Made by a program: the position numbers and the translations under genes. A stretch of DNA of 64,000 bases from Minwuiaceae bacterium (GTDB lineage: Bacteria > Pseudomonadota > Alphaproteobacteria > Minwuiales > Minwuiaceae). Location: contig JANQEE010000066.1 of the NCBI GenBank assembly GCA_028278525.1, positions 1 through 64,000 of the forward strand, read 5' to 3'. Shown here one piece after another: positions 55,011 through 63,623 of the stretch; position 1 is the stretch's first letter; every line of letters begins with the position of its first letter. The notes under the pieces were generated by a model, which had not been told where the DNA came from, did not search any database, and worked only from the letters and a program-made list of their open reading frames with translations.

Positions 55011-55763
55011 ATGACCGGTGTCATGGTGGTCACCGGCGGCAGCCGCGGGATCGGCGCCGCCATCGCACGCCTTGCCGGGCGGCAGGGTTACGCCGTCTGC
55101 GTCAACTACCGGCGCCATCAGGACGCCGCCGCGGAAGTGGTGCAATCCATAGAGGATTCCGGCGGCAAGGCGCTCGCCGTCGGCGCCGACATGGCGGAGG
55201 AAGCCGACGTCAAGCGGCTGTTCCGCATCGTCGATCAGGACCTGGGGCCGCTGACGGCCCTGGTCAATAATGCCGGCATCGTCTCCGCTAAAGGTCGGGT
55301 CGACGAGATGACGGCGGAGCGGATCAATGCGATCTTCGCGCTTAACGTCACCGGCTATTTCCTCTGCGCGCGGGAAGCGGTCTTACGCATGTCGACCAAG
55401 CACGGCGGCAGCGGCGGCGGCATCGTCAACATCTCCTCCGCCGCGGCCAGGCTCGGCGGCGCCGGCGACTATGTCGACTACGCCGCGACCAAGGGCGCGA
55501 TCGATACCCTGACCGTCGGCCTGTCGCGCGAAGTGGCCGAGGAAGGCATTCGCGTCAACGGCGTCCGCCCGGGCGTCATCGAAACCGACATCCACGCCGA
55601 TACCGGCCAGGACCTGGACGAGCGCCTGGAGGCGTTCCGCACGGTCATCCCGATGCGCCGCATCGGCCAACCCGAGGAGGTCGCGGAAGCCGTGTTGTGG
55701 CTACTGTCCGACTCGGCATCGTATGTAACCGGCACCACGCTGGACGTAACCGGAGGAAGGTAA
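55011..55763 (+). CDS. Short-chain dehydrogenase/reductase
   Basis: 250 residues: TGGSRGIGAAIA cofactor loop (about residues 8-19), LVNNAG, catalytic Ser in VNISSAAARL and YAATK (Y-x3-K). The usual C-terminal TGTTLDVTGGR is present. Substrate unknown. GAGGGG upstream of the ATG; 3 bases before the cysQ-type gene. Confidence 0.94.
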   Translation: MTGVMVVTGGSRGIGAAIARLAGRQGYAVCVNYRRHQDAAAEVVQSIEDSGGKALAVGADMAEEADVKRLFRIVDQDLGPLTALVNNAGIVSAKGRVDEMTAERINAIFALNVTGYFLCAREAVLRMSTKHGGSGGGIVNISSAAARLGGAGDYVDYAATKGAIDTLTVGLSREVAEEGIRVNGVRPGVIETDIHADTGQDLDERLEAFRTVIPMRRIGQPEEVAEAVLWLLSDSASYVTGTTLDVTGGR

Positions 55764-55766
55764 GGC

Positions 55767-56543
55767 ATGGCCGACATCGACAGGAAAAAGCTGGCGGCGG
55801 ACTTATGCGGCATCGCGGAACGCGCCGGCGCGGAGATCCTGGAGATCTACAACAGCGATTTCGAGGTGCGCGGCAAGACCGACTCCTCGCCCGTCACCGA
55901 TGCGGACGAGCGCGGCGAACGCCTGATCCTGGCCGAACTGGCGAAGGTCGCGCCGGACATTCCGATCGTCGCCGAAGAGGCCGCCGCGGCCGGCACCGTG
56001 CCGGATATCGAGGGCAAGTCCTTCTTCCTGGTCGACCCGCTGGACGGGACCAAGGAATTCATCAGCCGCAACGGCGAGTTCACCGTCAACATCGCGCTGG
56101 TGGAAAACCGGGTGCCGACCGTCGGCGTCGTCTACCTGCCGGCGCTAAACGAAATGTTCTGGAGCGACGGCGAAAGCGGCGCCTGGCGGAAGCGCGGCGA
56201 CGGCGCGCCGGAACAGATTGCCTGCCGCAAGCCCAACGCCGACGGCCTGGTGGTCGTCGCCAGCCGGTCGCACCGGGATTCGAAAACCGACGACTACCTG
56301 GCTCAGTTCAAGGTGAAGGACCTGGTCTCCGCCGGATCGTCATTGAAACTCTGCCGGGTCGCGGAAGGCGCCGCGGACATGTATCCGCGCCTCGGCCGCA
56401 CCATGGAATGGGACATCGCCGCCGGACACGCCGTGCTGGCCGGCGCGGGCGGCAGCGTCAGCACCATCGAAGGCGCACCGCTGACCTACGGCAAGGACGG
56501 GTTGGACAATCCGTTCTTCGTCGCGCGCGGCTTGTCGGAGTAG
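55767..56543 (+). CDS. cysQ: 3'(2'),5'-bisphosphate nucleotidase CysQ
   Basis: 258 residues with the inositol-monophosphatase-family metal site DPLDGTKEFI (about residues 92-101) and WDIAAGHAVL near the end, plus IVAEEA. Removes phosphate from PAP/PAPS, by-products of sulfate assimilation. Starts three bases after the SDR stop with CGGAGGAAGG upstream. Its TAG stop is the insertion point of a repeat element. Confidence 0.95.
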   Translation: MADIDRKKLAADLCGIAERAGAEILEIYNSDFEVRGKTDSSPVTDADERGERLILAELAKVAPDIPIVAEEAAAAGTVPDIEGKSFFLVDPLDGTKEFISRNGEFTVNIALVENRVPTVGVVYLPALNEMFWSDGESGAWRKRGDGAPEQIACRKPNADGLVVVASRSHRDSKTDDYLAQFKVKDLVSAGSSLKLCRVAEGAADMYPRLGRTMEWDIAAGHAVLAGAGGSVSTIEGAPLTYGKDGLDNPFFVARGLSE

Positions 56544-56725
56544 AGCGGGCCGCTAAAAAACAGTTTGGAGCGTCTGCCCACCCTTCGAGACGCGACCCTT
56601 CGGGTCGCTCCTCAGGGTGAGGTCGTCGTGTTTTCAACAAGCTAGCCCTCATGCTGAGGAGGCGCGAAGCGCCGTCTCGAAGCATCCAGGCCACCAGACG
56701 ACGCCACGACCAGCGATCTGCTAGA
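56541..56725 (+). repeat. MITE-like intergenic repeat, copy C (full length)
   Basis: Bases 56545-56721 hold two stem-loops and match copies A and B. TAGA flanks both ends (56541-56544 and 56722-56725), an apparent target duplication that includes the cysQ stop codon. The left end (GCGGGCCGCTAAAAAAC) matches the inverted right end of copy B; the right end has diverged. Confidence 0.78.
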
Positions 56726-57347
56726 CGCCGCCGTCGGCCACGGTGCGCTCGTACGCGGCGTCGACACCTGCATCGATCTGTCCGCCGAGCTTATCGTCGT
56801 CGCTTACGCGTGGCGCGATGATTTTGCCGAACGAGATTTTCTGCGGCGCGGGCCAGCTCTCGCTGTCCCATAGCTTCGCCCGCAGGATCGACCGCGCGCA
56901 ATGGAAGTAGCTGTGCTCGATCCGCACGCGGATCGCGACGACCGGCGGTTTCCCGCGGATCGCGAAGCGCTCCAGCAACGCCGGATCGGTGGTGATTTCG
57001 GCCTGGCCGCTGAGCCGCAACGTCTCCCCCGTGCCCGGTGTCATAAACAGCACGCCCACCGACGGGTTGGCGATAATATTCTGGAGGCCGAACACGAGGT
57101 TGTTGCCGCTTCGGTCGGGAATGACGATCGTCTTTTCATCCTCGACAAGAACGAAGCCGGTTTCGTCGCCCTTCGGCGACACTTCCAACCGGCCATCGGC
57201 GCCGACCGTGCCGAGCAACAGGAAAGGGGATCGGGCGACGAATTCCAGCGCCTGCTCGTCCAGGTGTGGCAGAATCTTCGCCTTGGTGGTCGGCTTCGCC
57301 TCCGGCAGAAGCGCCCGCAGTTCCTCGACCGTCGTTATCGTCGTCAT
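56721..57347 (-). CDS. Pyridoxamine 5'-phosphate oxidase family, FMN-binding split-barrel protein
   Basis: 208 residues. The split barrel is seen in FLLLGTVGADGRLEVSPKG, IVIPDRSGNNLVFGLQNI and GVLFMTPGTGETLRLSGQAEI, typical of the MSMEG_1061-like FMN group. Possibly an FMN-dependent reductase. Next to a MITE-like repeat and 17 bases downstream of the AcuI-like gene on the same strand. Confidence 0.88.
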   Translation of the reverse strand: MTTITTVEELRALLPEAKPTTKAKILPHLDEQALEFVARSPFLLLGTVGADGRLEVSPKGDETGFVLVEDEKTIVIPDRSGNNLVFGLQNIIANPSVGVLFMTPGTGETLRLSGQAEITTDPALLERFAIRGKPPVVAIRVRIEHSYFHCARSILRAKLWDSESWPAPQKISFGKIIAPRVSDDDKLGGQIDAGVDAAYERTVADGGV

Positions 57348-57364
57348 GTGTCCCGATCTCCGTC

Positions 57365-58357
57365 TTACGCGTTGACGTCGATGACCACCCGGCCGCGGGT
57401 CTGACCCTTCAGGATGGCGGCGGCAAGCTCCGGCACCTTGCTCATCGGCTCCACCGTGGTCATGGCGTTGAGCTTGCCTTTCGGCAGATCGGTCGCCAAG
57501 CGTTCCCAGGCTTCGATGCGGAGATCCATCGGCGCCATCACGGAATCGATGCCCGCCAGGGTCACGCCGCGCAGGATGAACGGGAACACCGACGCCGGCA
57601 GGTCCATGCCGCCGGCCAGCCCGCAGGCCGCGACACAGCCGCCGTAGGCCATCTGCGACAGCACGTTGGCGAGCGTCTTGGAGCCGACGGAATCGACGGC
57701 ACCGACCCAGCGCTCCCGCGCGATCGGCTTCGGCTCGTCGGCCAGTTCCGCCCGGTCGATGAAGCCACCGGCGCCGAGATCGCTCAAATAGTCGTGCGTC
57801 TCCGGACGCCCGGTCGAGGCAACGACCGTGTGGCCGAGCTTGGCCAGCAGGGCGACCGCGACCGAGCCGACGCCGCCGGCAGCGCCGGTGACCAGCACCT
57901 CGCCGCTGCCCGGCGCCACATGGTTATGCTCCAGCGCGAGGACGCAGAGCATCGCGGTGTAGCCGGCGGTGCCGATGGCCATCGCCTCCTGCGTCGTGAA
58001 GGCGCTGGGAAGCTTGACCAGCCAGTCCGATTTGACCCGGGCTTTCTGGCTGTACCCGCCCCAATGGGCTTCGCTCATGCCGTAGCCGTTGACGACCACC
58101 TTGTCCCCCGGCTTGAACGCGGCCGCGCCGGATTCCGCGACCGTACCGGCCAGATCGATGCCGCAGACCATGGGGAAGGACCGACAGATCCGCCCGGCCC
58201 CGGTCACCGCCAGGCCGTCCTTGTAGTTCAGGGTCGAGTATTCGACGTCGACCAGAACGTCGTTGTCGGGCAGATCGCCGACGGAAATTGGTTTCAGGCT
58301 GGCCTTGCTTTTACCGTCCGCCTCCTCGGCGACGATGGCGTTGAACGTCTCGCTCAT
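57365..58357 (-). CDS. MDR family oxidoreductase, AcuI/YhdH-like (acrylyl-CoA reductase type)
   Basis: 330 residues: STLNYKDGLAVTGAGRICRSFPMVCGIDLAGTV in the family pattern, the NADPH-binding VTGAAGGVGSVAVALL, and a quinone-reductase-like fold lacking the zinc site. AcuI reduces acryloyl-CoA in propionate/DMSP metabolism; YhdH is a close relative, so the substrate is not certain. Confidence 0.9.
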   Translation of the reverse strand: MSETFNAIVAEEADGKSKASLKPISVGDLPDNDVLVDVEYSTLNYKDGLAVTGAGRICRSFPMVCGIDLAGTVAESGAAAFKPGDKVVVNGYGMSEAHWGGYSQKARVKSDWLVKLPSAFTTQEAMAIGTAGYTAMLCVLALEHNHVAPGSGEVLVTGAAGGVGSVAVALLAKLGHTVVASTGRPETHDYLSDLGAGGFIDRAELADEPKPIARERWVGAVDSVGSKTLANVLSQMAYGGCVAACGLAGGMDLPASVFPFILRGVTLAGIDSVMAPMDLRIEAWERLATDLPKGKLNAMTTVEPMSKVPELAAAILKGQTRGRVVIDVNA

Positions 58358-58493
58358 GATCCGGGCTCTTTGGTTGATTGACTGGCTGTTTCTCGACTTG
58401 GCGCCAAGCTTAGCAAAGCGGCCGCGTCGGCGTAAGCGGAGTACGAGGTAAAACCAAGCCCTTGCGGTAAACTGATCTAGGATTGGGTAGAAA

Positions 58494-58964
58494 ATGATCC
58501 GATTTGTGTCAGGCGACCTGTTGGCGGCGACAGAGGACTACATCGCCCAAGGCGTAGCCGAGGGCAATCAGGAGGGCCTGGGTACGGGCCTTGCTTACAA
58601 GATCTCGAGGAAATGGCCGGACGTTCAGGCAGCGTTCAAACGGCACGCGAGACGCGGCAGATTTCGCGGCGGCGAGATCTGGGTGTGTCCCCCAGAAACG
58701 GAGCGCCCGGGTTTCGTGTACCTCGCCACCCAACCGGACATGTATCACGCGACGCTTCCATATTTACGGAAGTCAGTTCGCCGGCTTGCGCGCTGGGCGG
58801 ACAGGAACAGCATAGACAGCGTGGCATTGCCGAAAATTGGCGGCGGTTTGGGAAAACTGTCTTGGCAAGACGACGTCAAACCGTTGTTTATCGAGCATCT
58901 AGAGCCCGGCAATTGTCGTTTCGTCGTCTACGAGGATTTTCGAAACGACATGGAACAGCTTTAG
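58494..58964 (+). CDS. Macrodomain protein, TARG1/DarG-like
   Basis: 156 residues. FVSGDLLA, EGNQEGLGTGLAYKI and PKIGGGLGKLSW follow the ADP-ribose-binding loops of TARG1/DarG-type macrodomains, which remove ADP-ribose from glutamate or DNA bases. The Lys in GTGLAYKI is at the position of the catalytic Lys of TARG1 (inferred). No DarT-like ADP-ribosyltransferase is adjacent, so if an antitoxin it is orphaned. It may be a housekeeping ADP-ribose hydrolase. Confidence 0.82.
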   Translation: MIRFVSGDLLAATEDYIAQGVAEGNQEGLGTGLAYKISRKWPDVQAAFKRHARRGRFRGGEIWVCPPETERPGFVYLATQPDMYHATLPYLRKSVRRLARWADRNSIDSVALPKIGGGLGKLSWQDDVKPLFIEHLEPGNCRFVVYEDFRNDMEQL

Positions 58965-59064
58965 ACGATCTTCCCGACGACCGCACCGCCGGCGCGCGGT
59001 CTCAGCCGATACATGCTTAACAACCCGTTTACACTCGTTAGGAGTTCAGCAACCGGTCACCTCT

Positions 59065-59088
59065 AACCTATTAAGCGAATCATAGGTT
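59065..59088. promoter_or_regulatory. Inverted repeat upstream of usg
   Basis: AACCTAT-N10-ATAGGTT, 96 bases before the usg start in a 219-base gap that otherwise shows no gene. Candidate operator. Confidence 0.35.
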
Positions 59089-59183
59089 TGAGAAGGTGCG
59101 CGACGCGTCGCACGCGAACTGCCTGTCCATTGGCCCCGTCAGCCGGAGCCGCCGACGCGTCCGCCGCCCAATGTGAGGTGGTC

Positions 59184-59447
59184 ATGAGAGACTTCGCGCG
59201 GATGCTGCAAGGCTACAGCCTGACGACGGCGGAAATCCTGTATCACATGCCGGACCATCCGGACCTGCTGCAGACCTTCGTCTGGCAGGAATACGACATG
59301 GCGCCCCGCTTCCCCGTTCTGCACAAGTTCCTCGACTTCTGGCAGCAGAGCATCGACGGCCGCCTGCACTCGGTCAAAGTCTGCTCCGACCGCCTGATCC
59401 GGCCCGCCGAAATCGCCTATGCGGAGGCGCAGTTCGCCTTACATTGA
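59184..59447 (+). CDS. usg: Usg family protein
   Basis: 87 residues from the ATG after TGAGGTGG. LTTAEILYHMPDHPDLLQTFVWQ, DMAPRFPVL and LDFWQQSIDGRLHSV match the short Usg proteins of alphaproteobacteria, whose role is unknown. Followed by a strong terminator. Confidence 0.9.
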   Translation: MRDFARMLQGYSLTTAEILYHMPDHPDLLQTFVWQEYDMAPRFPVLHKFLDFWQQSIDGRLHSVKVCSDRLIRPAEIAYAEAQFALH

Positions 59448-59477
59448 CGCGTGGACCGAAATCGCTAAAACCTGTCG

Positions 59478-59504
59478 GAAGGGGGCCATCGGCCCCCTTC
59501 TTTT
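59478..59504 (+). terminator. Intrinsic terminator after usg
   Basis: GAAGGGGGCC-ATC-GGCCCCCTTC followed by TTTT. Confidence 0.93.
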
Positions 59505-59618
59505 ATGTCTTGAATATTTGGCAATCATCGGTGGCGGGCATACGATACCCGCCATAAGAGCCATTCGAGGCGATCGATAAACCGGCGCTTCAAGCAGCCG
59601 GCAACGGGAGGCGATATC

Positions 59619-61298
59619 ATGAGCGAAAACCGCGTACATCCTGGAATTCCAAAGCTGAAGCAGCAATTCGCCGACGGCAAGATCGAACGGCGCGAGTTCC
59701 TGCGCTACGCGACCCTGCTGGGCCTGTCCGCCAGCGCGGCCTATGCCTTTGTCGGCAAGATCACCGGCGAGGACTTCGTCGCGCCGGCCCAGGCCGCCCT
59801 GCCCCAGGGCGGCACCATCCGGATCGGCATGCGGGTTCAAGAAATTACCGAACCGCACGCCATCGAATGGATCCCGCCGTCCGTGATCACCACGCAGGTG
59901 GTGCAGCAACTGGCGATAACCGGCCAGGACAACATCACCCGGCCGCTGCTGCTGGAGCGCTGGGAGGCCAGCGACGACCTGAAGACCTGGACCCTGCATT
60001 TGCGCAAGGACGTGAAATGGCATAGCGGCCGGCCACTCGACGCCGACGACGTGATCTGGACGCTGAACCGGGTGCTGGACCCGGCGACCGGCTCGTCGTC
60101 GCTCGGCCTGTTCAAATCCTACATGCTGGAAGAGATCGACACCGGCAAGAAGGACGACGACGGCAACCCGGTCATGACCACCAAGCACTGGTCGCCCAAC
60201 CTGCTGGAACGGATCGACGACCACACGATCCGCCTCAACCTGAAGGTACCGCAGGTCGCCGTGCCGGAGCATCTGGACCACTACACGAACGCCATTATGG
60301 ACCCGGCGGAGGGCGGCCAAATGAAGCCCGGGTCGAACGGCACCGGACCGTTCGAACTGGTCGAGATCAAGGTCGGCGAACGGGCCGTGCTGAAGGCGCG
60401 CAAGGACCACTGGGGGACCCCGGCCAACGTCGACACGATCGAGTTCATCGACCTCGGCGACGACCCCAGCGCCGTGGTCGGCGCGCTGGCCTCGAAGCAG
60501 GTGCACGGCATTCAGCTTGCCGACGCCAGCCAATTGGCGGTGATGCAGAAACTGCCGCACCTGGAGGTGCACACGGCGCCGACGGCCAACACCGCGGTTT
60601 TGCAGATGAAGGTCAAGCGCAAGCCGTTCGACAACCCGCTGGTGCGCAAGGCCATCCGTTACGCCACCGATTGCCAGAACGTGGTCGACTTGGCGGTGCA
60701 GGGGCTCGGCCTCCCCGCCGAACACCACTTCGTCTGCCCGATCCACCCGGACTACGCCGAACTGCCGGAGATGACGCGCGATCCCGAACGGGCCAAGAAA
60801 CTGCTGGCGGAAGCCGGCTATCCCGACGGTATCGACATCGAAGTCAACACCAAGCGCGACCCAAACTGGGAACTACAAGCCGTGCAGGTGATGGCGGATC
60901 AGTGGAAGGAAGCCGGCATCCGAGCCAAGATCAACGTGATGCCGTCGGCCCAGTTCTGGGACGTGTGGGACAAGTTCGACTTCGGCCTGGTCGCCTGGGC
61001 GCACCGGCCGCTCGGATTCATGGTGCTGTCGCTGGGCTTCCGCACCGGCGTGCCGTGGAACGCGCCGGAGTACGCCAACTCCGAACTGGACCGGCTGTTG
61101 GACGAGGCCGAGGCGACCCTGGACGTGCAGGAACGTAAGAAGATCATGAAGAAGATCGAGCTTGTCATGCAGGAAGACGGCCCGATCGCCCAGCCGGTCT
61201 GGATCTCCCTGATCACCGCCTACGACAAGCGGGTCAAGGGCTTCAAGATGCATCCGAAAGCGTCGATCTTCTGCCACGAACTGGCAATCGAGGCCTGA
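59619..61298 (+). CDS. ABC transporter substrate-binding protein, family 5 (peptide/nickel type)
   Basis: 559 residues with a Tat-type leader (RREFLRYATLLGL, about residues 24-36) and an SBP family 5 body (DLKTWTLHLRKDVKWHSGRPL, DADDVIWTLNRV, NGTGPFELVEIKVGE). It binds peptides or other bulky solutes in the periplasm. GGGAGG precedes the ATG. The usual permease and ATPase genes do not follow; a dihydroorotase remnant on the other strand does. Confidence 0.92.
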   Translation: MSENRVHPGIPKLKQQFADGKIERREFLRYATLLGLSASAAYAFVGKITGEDFVAPAQAALPQGGTIRIGMRVQEITEPHAIEWIPPSVITTQVVQQLAITGQDNITRPLLLERWEASDDLKTWTLHLRKDVKWHSGRPLDADDVIWTLNRVLDPATGSSSLGLFKSYMLEEIDTGKKDDDGNPVMTTKHWSPNLLERIDDHTIRLNLKVPQVAVPEHLDHYTNAIMDPAEGGQMKPGSNGTGPFELVEIKVGERAVLKARKDHWGTPANVDTIEFIDLGDDPSAVVGALASKQVHGIQLADASQLAVMQKLPHLEVHTAPTANTAVLQMKVKRKPFDNPLVRKAIRYATDCQNVVDLAVQGLGLPAEHHFVCPIHPDYAELPEMTRDPERAKKLLAEAGYPDGIDIEVNTKRDPNWELQAVQVMADQWKEAGIRAKINVMPSAQFWDVWDKFDFGLVAWAHRPLGFMVLSLGFRTGVPWNAPEYANSELDRLLDEAEATLDVQERKKIMKKIELVMQEDGPIAQPVWISLITAYDKRVKGFKMHPKASIFCHELAIEA

Positions 61299-61322
61299 TC
61301 GGCCGTGCCCGGACGCTGAACT

Positions 61323-61607
61323 TTAGGGGTTCAGCGTCTCCTGGAAACGGATCGGCTGACCGAGGGGGGCGCCGAGCAGTTCGCCGTCGCGCATAATCGC
61401 ACGGCCGCGGATAATGGTGCCAACCGGCCAGCCGGTCACTTCCTGGCCCTCGAACGGCGACCAGCCGCACTTGCTGGCCAGCCAGTCGGCAGAAATTGTT
61501 TCCCGGCGCTTCAGGTCGACCAAGGTGAGATCGCCGTCGTAGCCGACCGCGAGCCGCCCCTTGCCGGCCAGGGCGCAAAAAACCGCCGATTGGAAGGAAT
61601 TCGGGGT
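61323..61607 (-). pseudogene. Dihydroorotase C-terminal remnant
   Basis: 94 codons without a start: NSFQSAVF, GKGRLAVGYDGDLTLVDL, then SKCGWSPFEGQEVTGWPV, the C-terminal end of a PyrC/allantoinase-type amidohydrolase. An in-frame TGA (61608-61610) closes it upstream and the catalytic His/Lys part is absent, so it cannot be functional. Confidence 0.82.
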
Positions 61608-61635
61608 TCAATCAACCATTAAGGTAACGCCTCTA

Positions 61636-61651
61636 TTAGCCAAGTTTTAAC
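61636..61651. promoter_or_regulatory. Candidate CtrA half-matching site
   Basis: TTAG-CCAAGTT-TTAAC, one mismatch from TTAA-N7-TTAAC, 60 bases before the degenerate receiver gene. Confidence 0.4.
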
Positions 61652-61710
61652 CGGAATCGGCCATGCTCCCGATGCGCGTGGGGCGCCAGGAATCCGCGAG
61701 GTAGCTTGCC

Positions 61711-62481
61711 ATGGAAGTTCTGTCCGAAGAAGCCGTCGACCAACTGGCGGAAAGCGAGGCCATTGAAGAGGCCCGCGACGTCGTCGACAGTTTCGAGGTG
61801 CGCCTTCAGCAATTGCGTTCCGGTAGCCTGAATGCCGAGGAAGGCCTTAAGCTGCTGTCCCGCGAGGCCTCCAACCTCAGGCTCAAGATGCAAACGGTGG
61901 CGATCACCGGCCTGGCGCCGACGACCCACCGGCTGGACGACTACCTGGCGGGCCTGAAGACGATCGAGGAACAGAATATCGTCGACATCCAGGCGTTCGT
62001 CGACCGCATCTCCTCCCTTCTGGACGGCGAGAAGGTCGCCGTCGAGGAAGTCGCAGACGTGGTGCGCAGGCTGCCGCGTAAAACCACTTTCGACATCAAG
62101 GACGTGACGGTCACCGATACCGAGGTGACGCTGGTCATCCCGCAACGGGCCGCCGCGCGGATCGTCGAGCGGGAGCTGGCCGAATGCGGCTATCACGTGT
62201 CGACCGTGCTGAACCCGATCGAGGCGCTGAGCCTGATCGTCGAAACCCGTCCCGACATGGTAATCACCGCCCAGGTGATGCCGCGGGTTACCGGCGTCGA
62301 CCTGGCCTGCGCGCTGGCCGCCATGCCGACCACCAAGGACATCCCGGTCGCGTTGCTGACCAGCCTGGAGTCGAACCATCCGGACCTGGCGGCTCTGCCG
62401 GTCAATGTCGGCCTGATCCGCCGCGGCGTCAGCTTCGGCGACGATCTGGCCCACGTGCTGGAACGCTTCAAGATCACCTGA
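61711..62481 (+). CDS. Degenerate CheY-like receiver protein with helical N-terminal domain
   Basis: 256 residues. The N-terminal 120 residues are helical (RDVVDSFEVRLQQLRSG; ASNLRLKMQTVAITGL), resembling an HPt-like bundle. The C-terminal part has a receiver layout (VIPQRAAARIVERELAECGY, then MVITAQVMPRVTGVDL, LLTSLESN), but the phospho-Asp position is replaced (TAQVMP where DVxMP is usual), so it probably does not accept phosphate. A likely signalling scaffold. GAGGTAG lies upstream of the ATG. It lies far from the che operon. Confidence 0.7.
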   Translation: MEVLSEEAVDQLAESEAIEEARDVVDSFEVRLQQLRSGSLNAEEGLKLLSREASNLRLKMQTVAITGLAPTTHRLDDYLAGLKTIEEQNIVDIQAFVDRISSLLDGEKVAVEEVADVVRRLPRKTTFDIKDVTVTDTEVTLVIPQRAAARIVERELAECGYHVSTVLNPIEALSLIVETRPDMVITAQVMPRVTGVDLACALAAMPTTKDIPVALLTSLESNHPDLAALPVNVGLIRRGVSFGDDLAHVLERFKIT

Positions 62482-62583
62482 TCCGGTTCCACCGGCCGCG
62501 AGCTTTCGGGGCCGGACCGGACACCGCGCTTGCCAAACGCCCGGCATTTGCCTACCTGATACGTCACGTCGGGAGGCGAGCGA

Positions 62584-63483
62584 ATGTCGACGAACACTTA
62601 TGTGGAACTGAGCGATCGCGGTCTGATCCGTGCGGAAGGCGAGGAAGCGCGATCGTTCCTGCAGGGCATCATCTCCAACGATGCGGAGAAAGCGGGGCCG
62701 GAGGCGGCGATCTACGCGACCCTGCTGACGCCGCAGGGTAAATTCCTGTTCGATTTCATCATCGCCGAACTGGACGGTGCGCTGCTGATCGATTGCGAGC
62801 GCGCGCGGCTGCCGGAGCTTCTGAAACGGCTGGTGTTCTATCGCCTGCGCGCCAAGGCGGACCTGACCGATGTCAGCGGCGACTACAAACTGTTCGCCCT
62901 GTTCGGCGGATCGGAGACGGACCTGCTGGCGCTGCCGGCGGAACCGGGCAAGGCGGCGCCGCTGGCCGGCGGCGTCGCCTTCGTCGACCCGCGCCTGGCC
63001 GCATTGGGCGCCCGCGCGATCCTGCCGGCGGCGGGCGCGGAAGCGGCCCTGCAAGCGGCAGGCTTCACGGCCGGCGACGATGCCGACTACGACGCGCACC
63101 GACTGTCGCTCGGCGTGCCCGACGGCAGCCGCGATATGGAGGTCGAGAAATCCTTCCTGTTGGAAAGCAATATCGATGAGCTGAACGGCATCGATTTCCA
63201 TAAAGGCTGTTATGTCGGGCAGGAGCTGACGGCGCGGACCAAGTACCGCGGCAATATCCGCAAGCGGCTGTTCCGGGTCGATATCGACGGCCCCCTGCCC
63301 GAGCCGGGCACGCCGATTACGCTCGGCGACGTCAATGCCGGGGAGATGCGCTCCGGCCGGTCGGGTACGGGCATCGCCTTGCTGCGCCTGGAACAGGTCG
63401 AAAAAGCGGCCGGCAGCGGTCAGCCCTTGACCGCCGGCGCCACGACCCTGACCCCGGTGAAACCGGACTGGGTGAACTTCTAG
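62584..63483 (+). CDS. ygfZ: Folate-binding protein YgfZ/CAF17 family
   Basis: 299 residues with the GcvT-like fold and the diagnostic KGCYVGQEL near residue 200. YgfZ uses tetrahydrofolate to help assemble or repair Fe-S clusters. GGGAGG before the ATG. Fits the formate dehydrogenase's many clusters, though it is a common housekeeping gene. Confidence 0.94.
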   Translation: MSTNTYVELSDRGLIRAEGEEARSFLQGIISNDAEKAGPEAAIYATLLTPQGKFLFDFIIAELDGALLIDCERARLPELLKRLVFYRLRAKADLTDVSGDYKLFALFGGSETDLLALPAEPGKAAPLAGGVAFVDPRLAALGARAILPAAGAEAALQAAGFTAGDDADYDAHRLSLGVPDGSRDMEVEKSFLLESNIDELNGIDFHKGCYVGQELTARTKYRGNIRKRLFRVDIDGPLPEPGTPITLGDVNAGEMRSGRSGTGIALLRLEQVEKAAGSGQPLTAGATTLTPVKPDWVNF

Positions 63484-63494
63484 CTGTCTGCCCC

Positions 63495-63522
63495 AAAATG
63501 CGTCTGACGACGCATTTTCGCG
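63495..63522. terminator. Intrinsic terminator after ygfZ
   Basis: AAAATGCGTC-TGAC-GACGCATTTT is a perfect hairpin with flanking A and T runs, able to act in both directions. Confidence 0.8.
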
Positions 63523-63609
63523 TGCCCTGCCGGCCCCCTCCCCCGTCCCAACCACCCATAGGGTACCCTGGTGTGGGTGGTTGGGACGGGGGAGCGGGCC
63601 GGCAGGGCA
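63523..63609. repeat. Long intergenic hairpin, family copy 2
   Basis: TGCCCTGCCGGCC... pairs with ...GGCCGGCAGGGCA over about 35 bases, loop near TAGGGTACCCTGGTG. Shares the CCACCCA/TGGGTGG inner stem and the CTCCCC/GGGGAG segment with 33191-33274. Confidence 0.75.
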
Positions 63610-63623
63610 TTCTTGAACAGACT

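Noticed and set aside
59017-59032. TTAA-CAACCCG-TTTAC, a CtrA-like site before usg.
   Set aside because: One mismatch in the second half and no link of Usg to motility; chance occurrence is likely.
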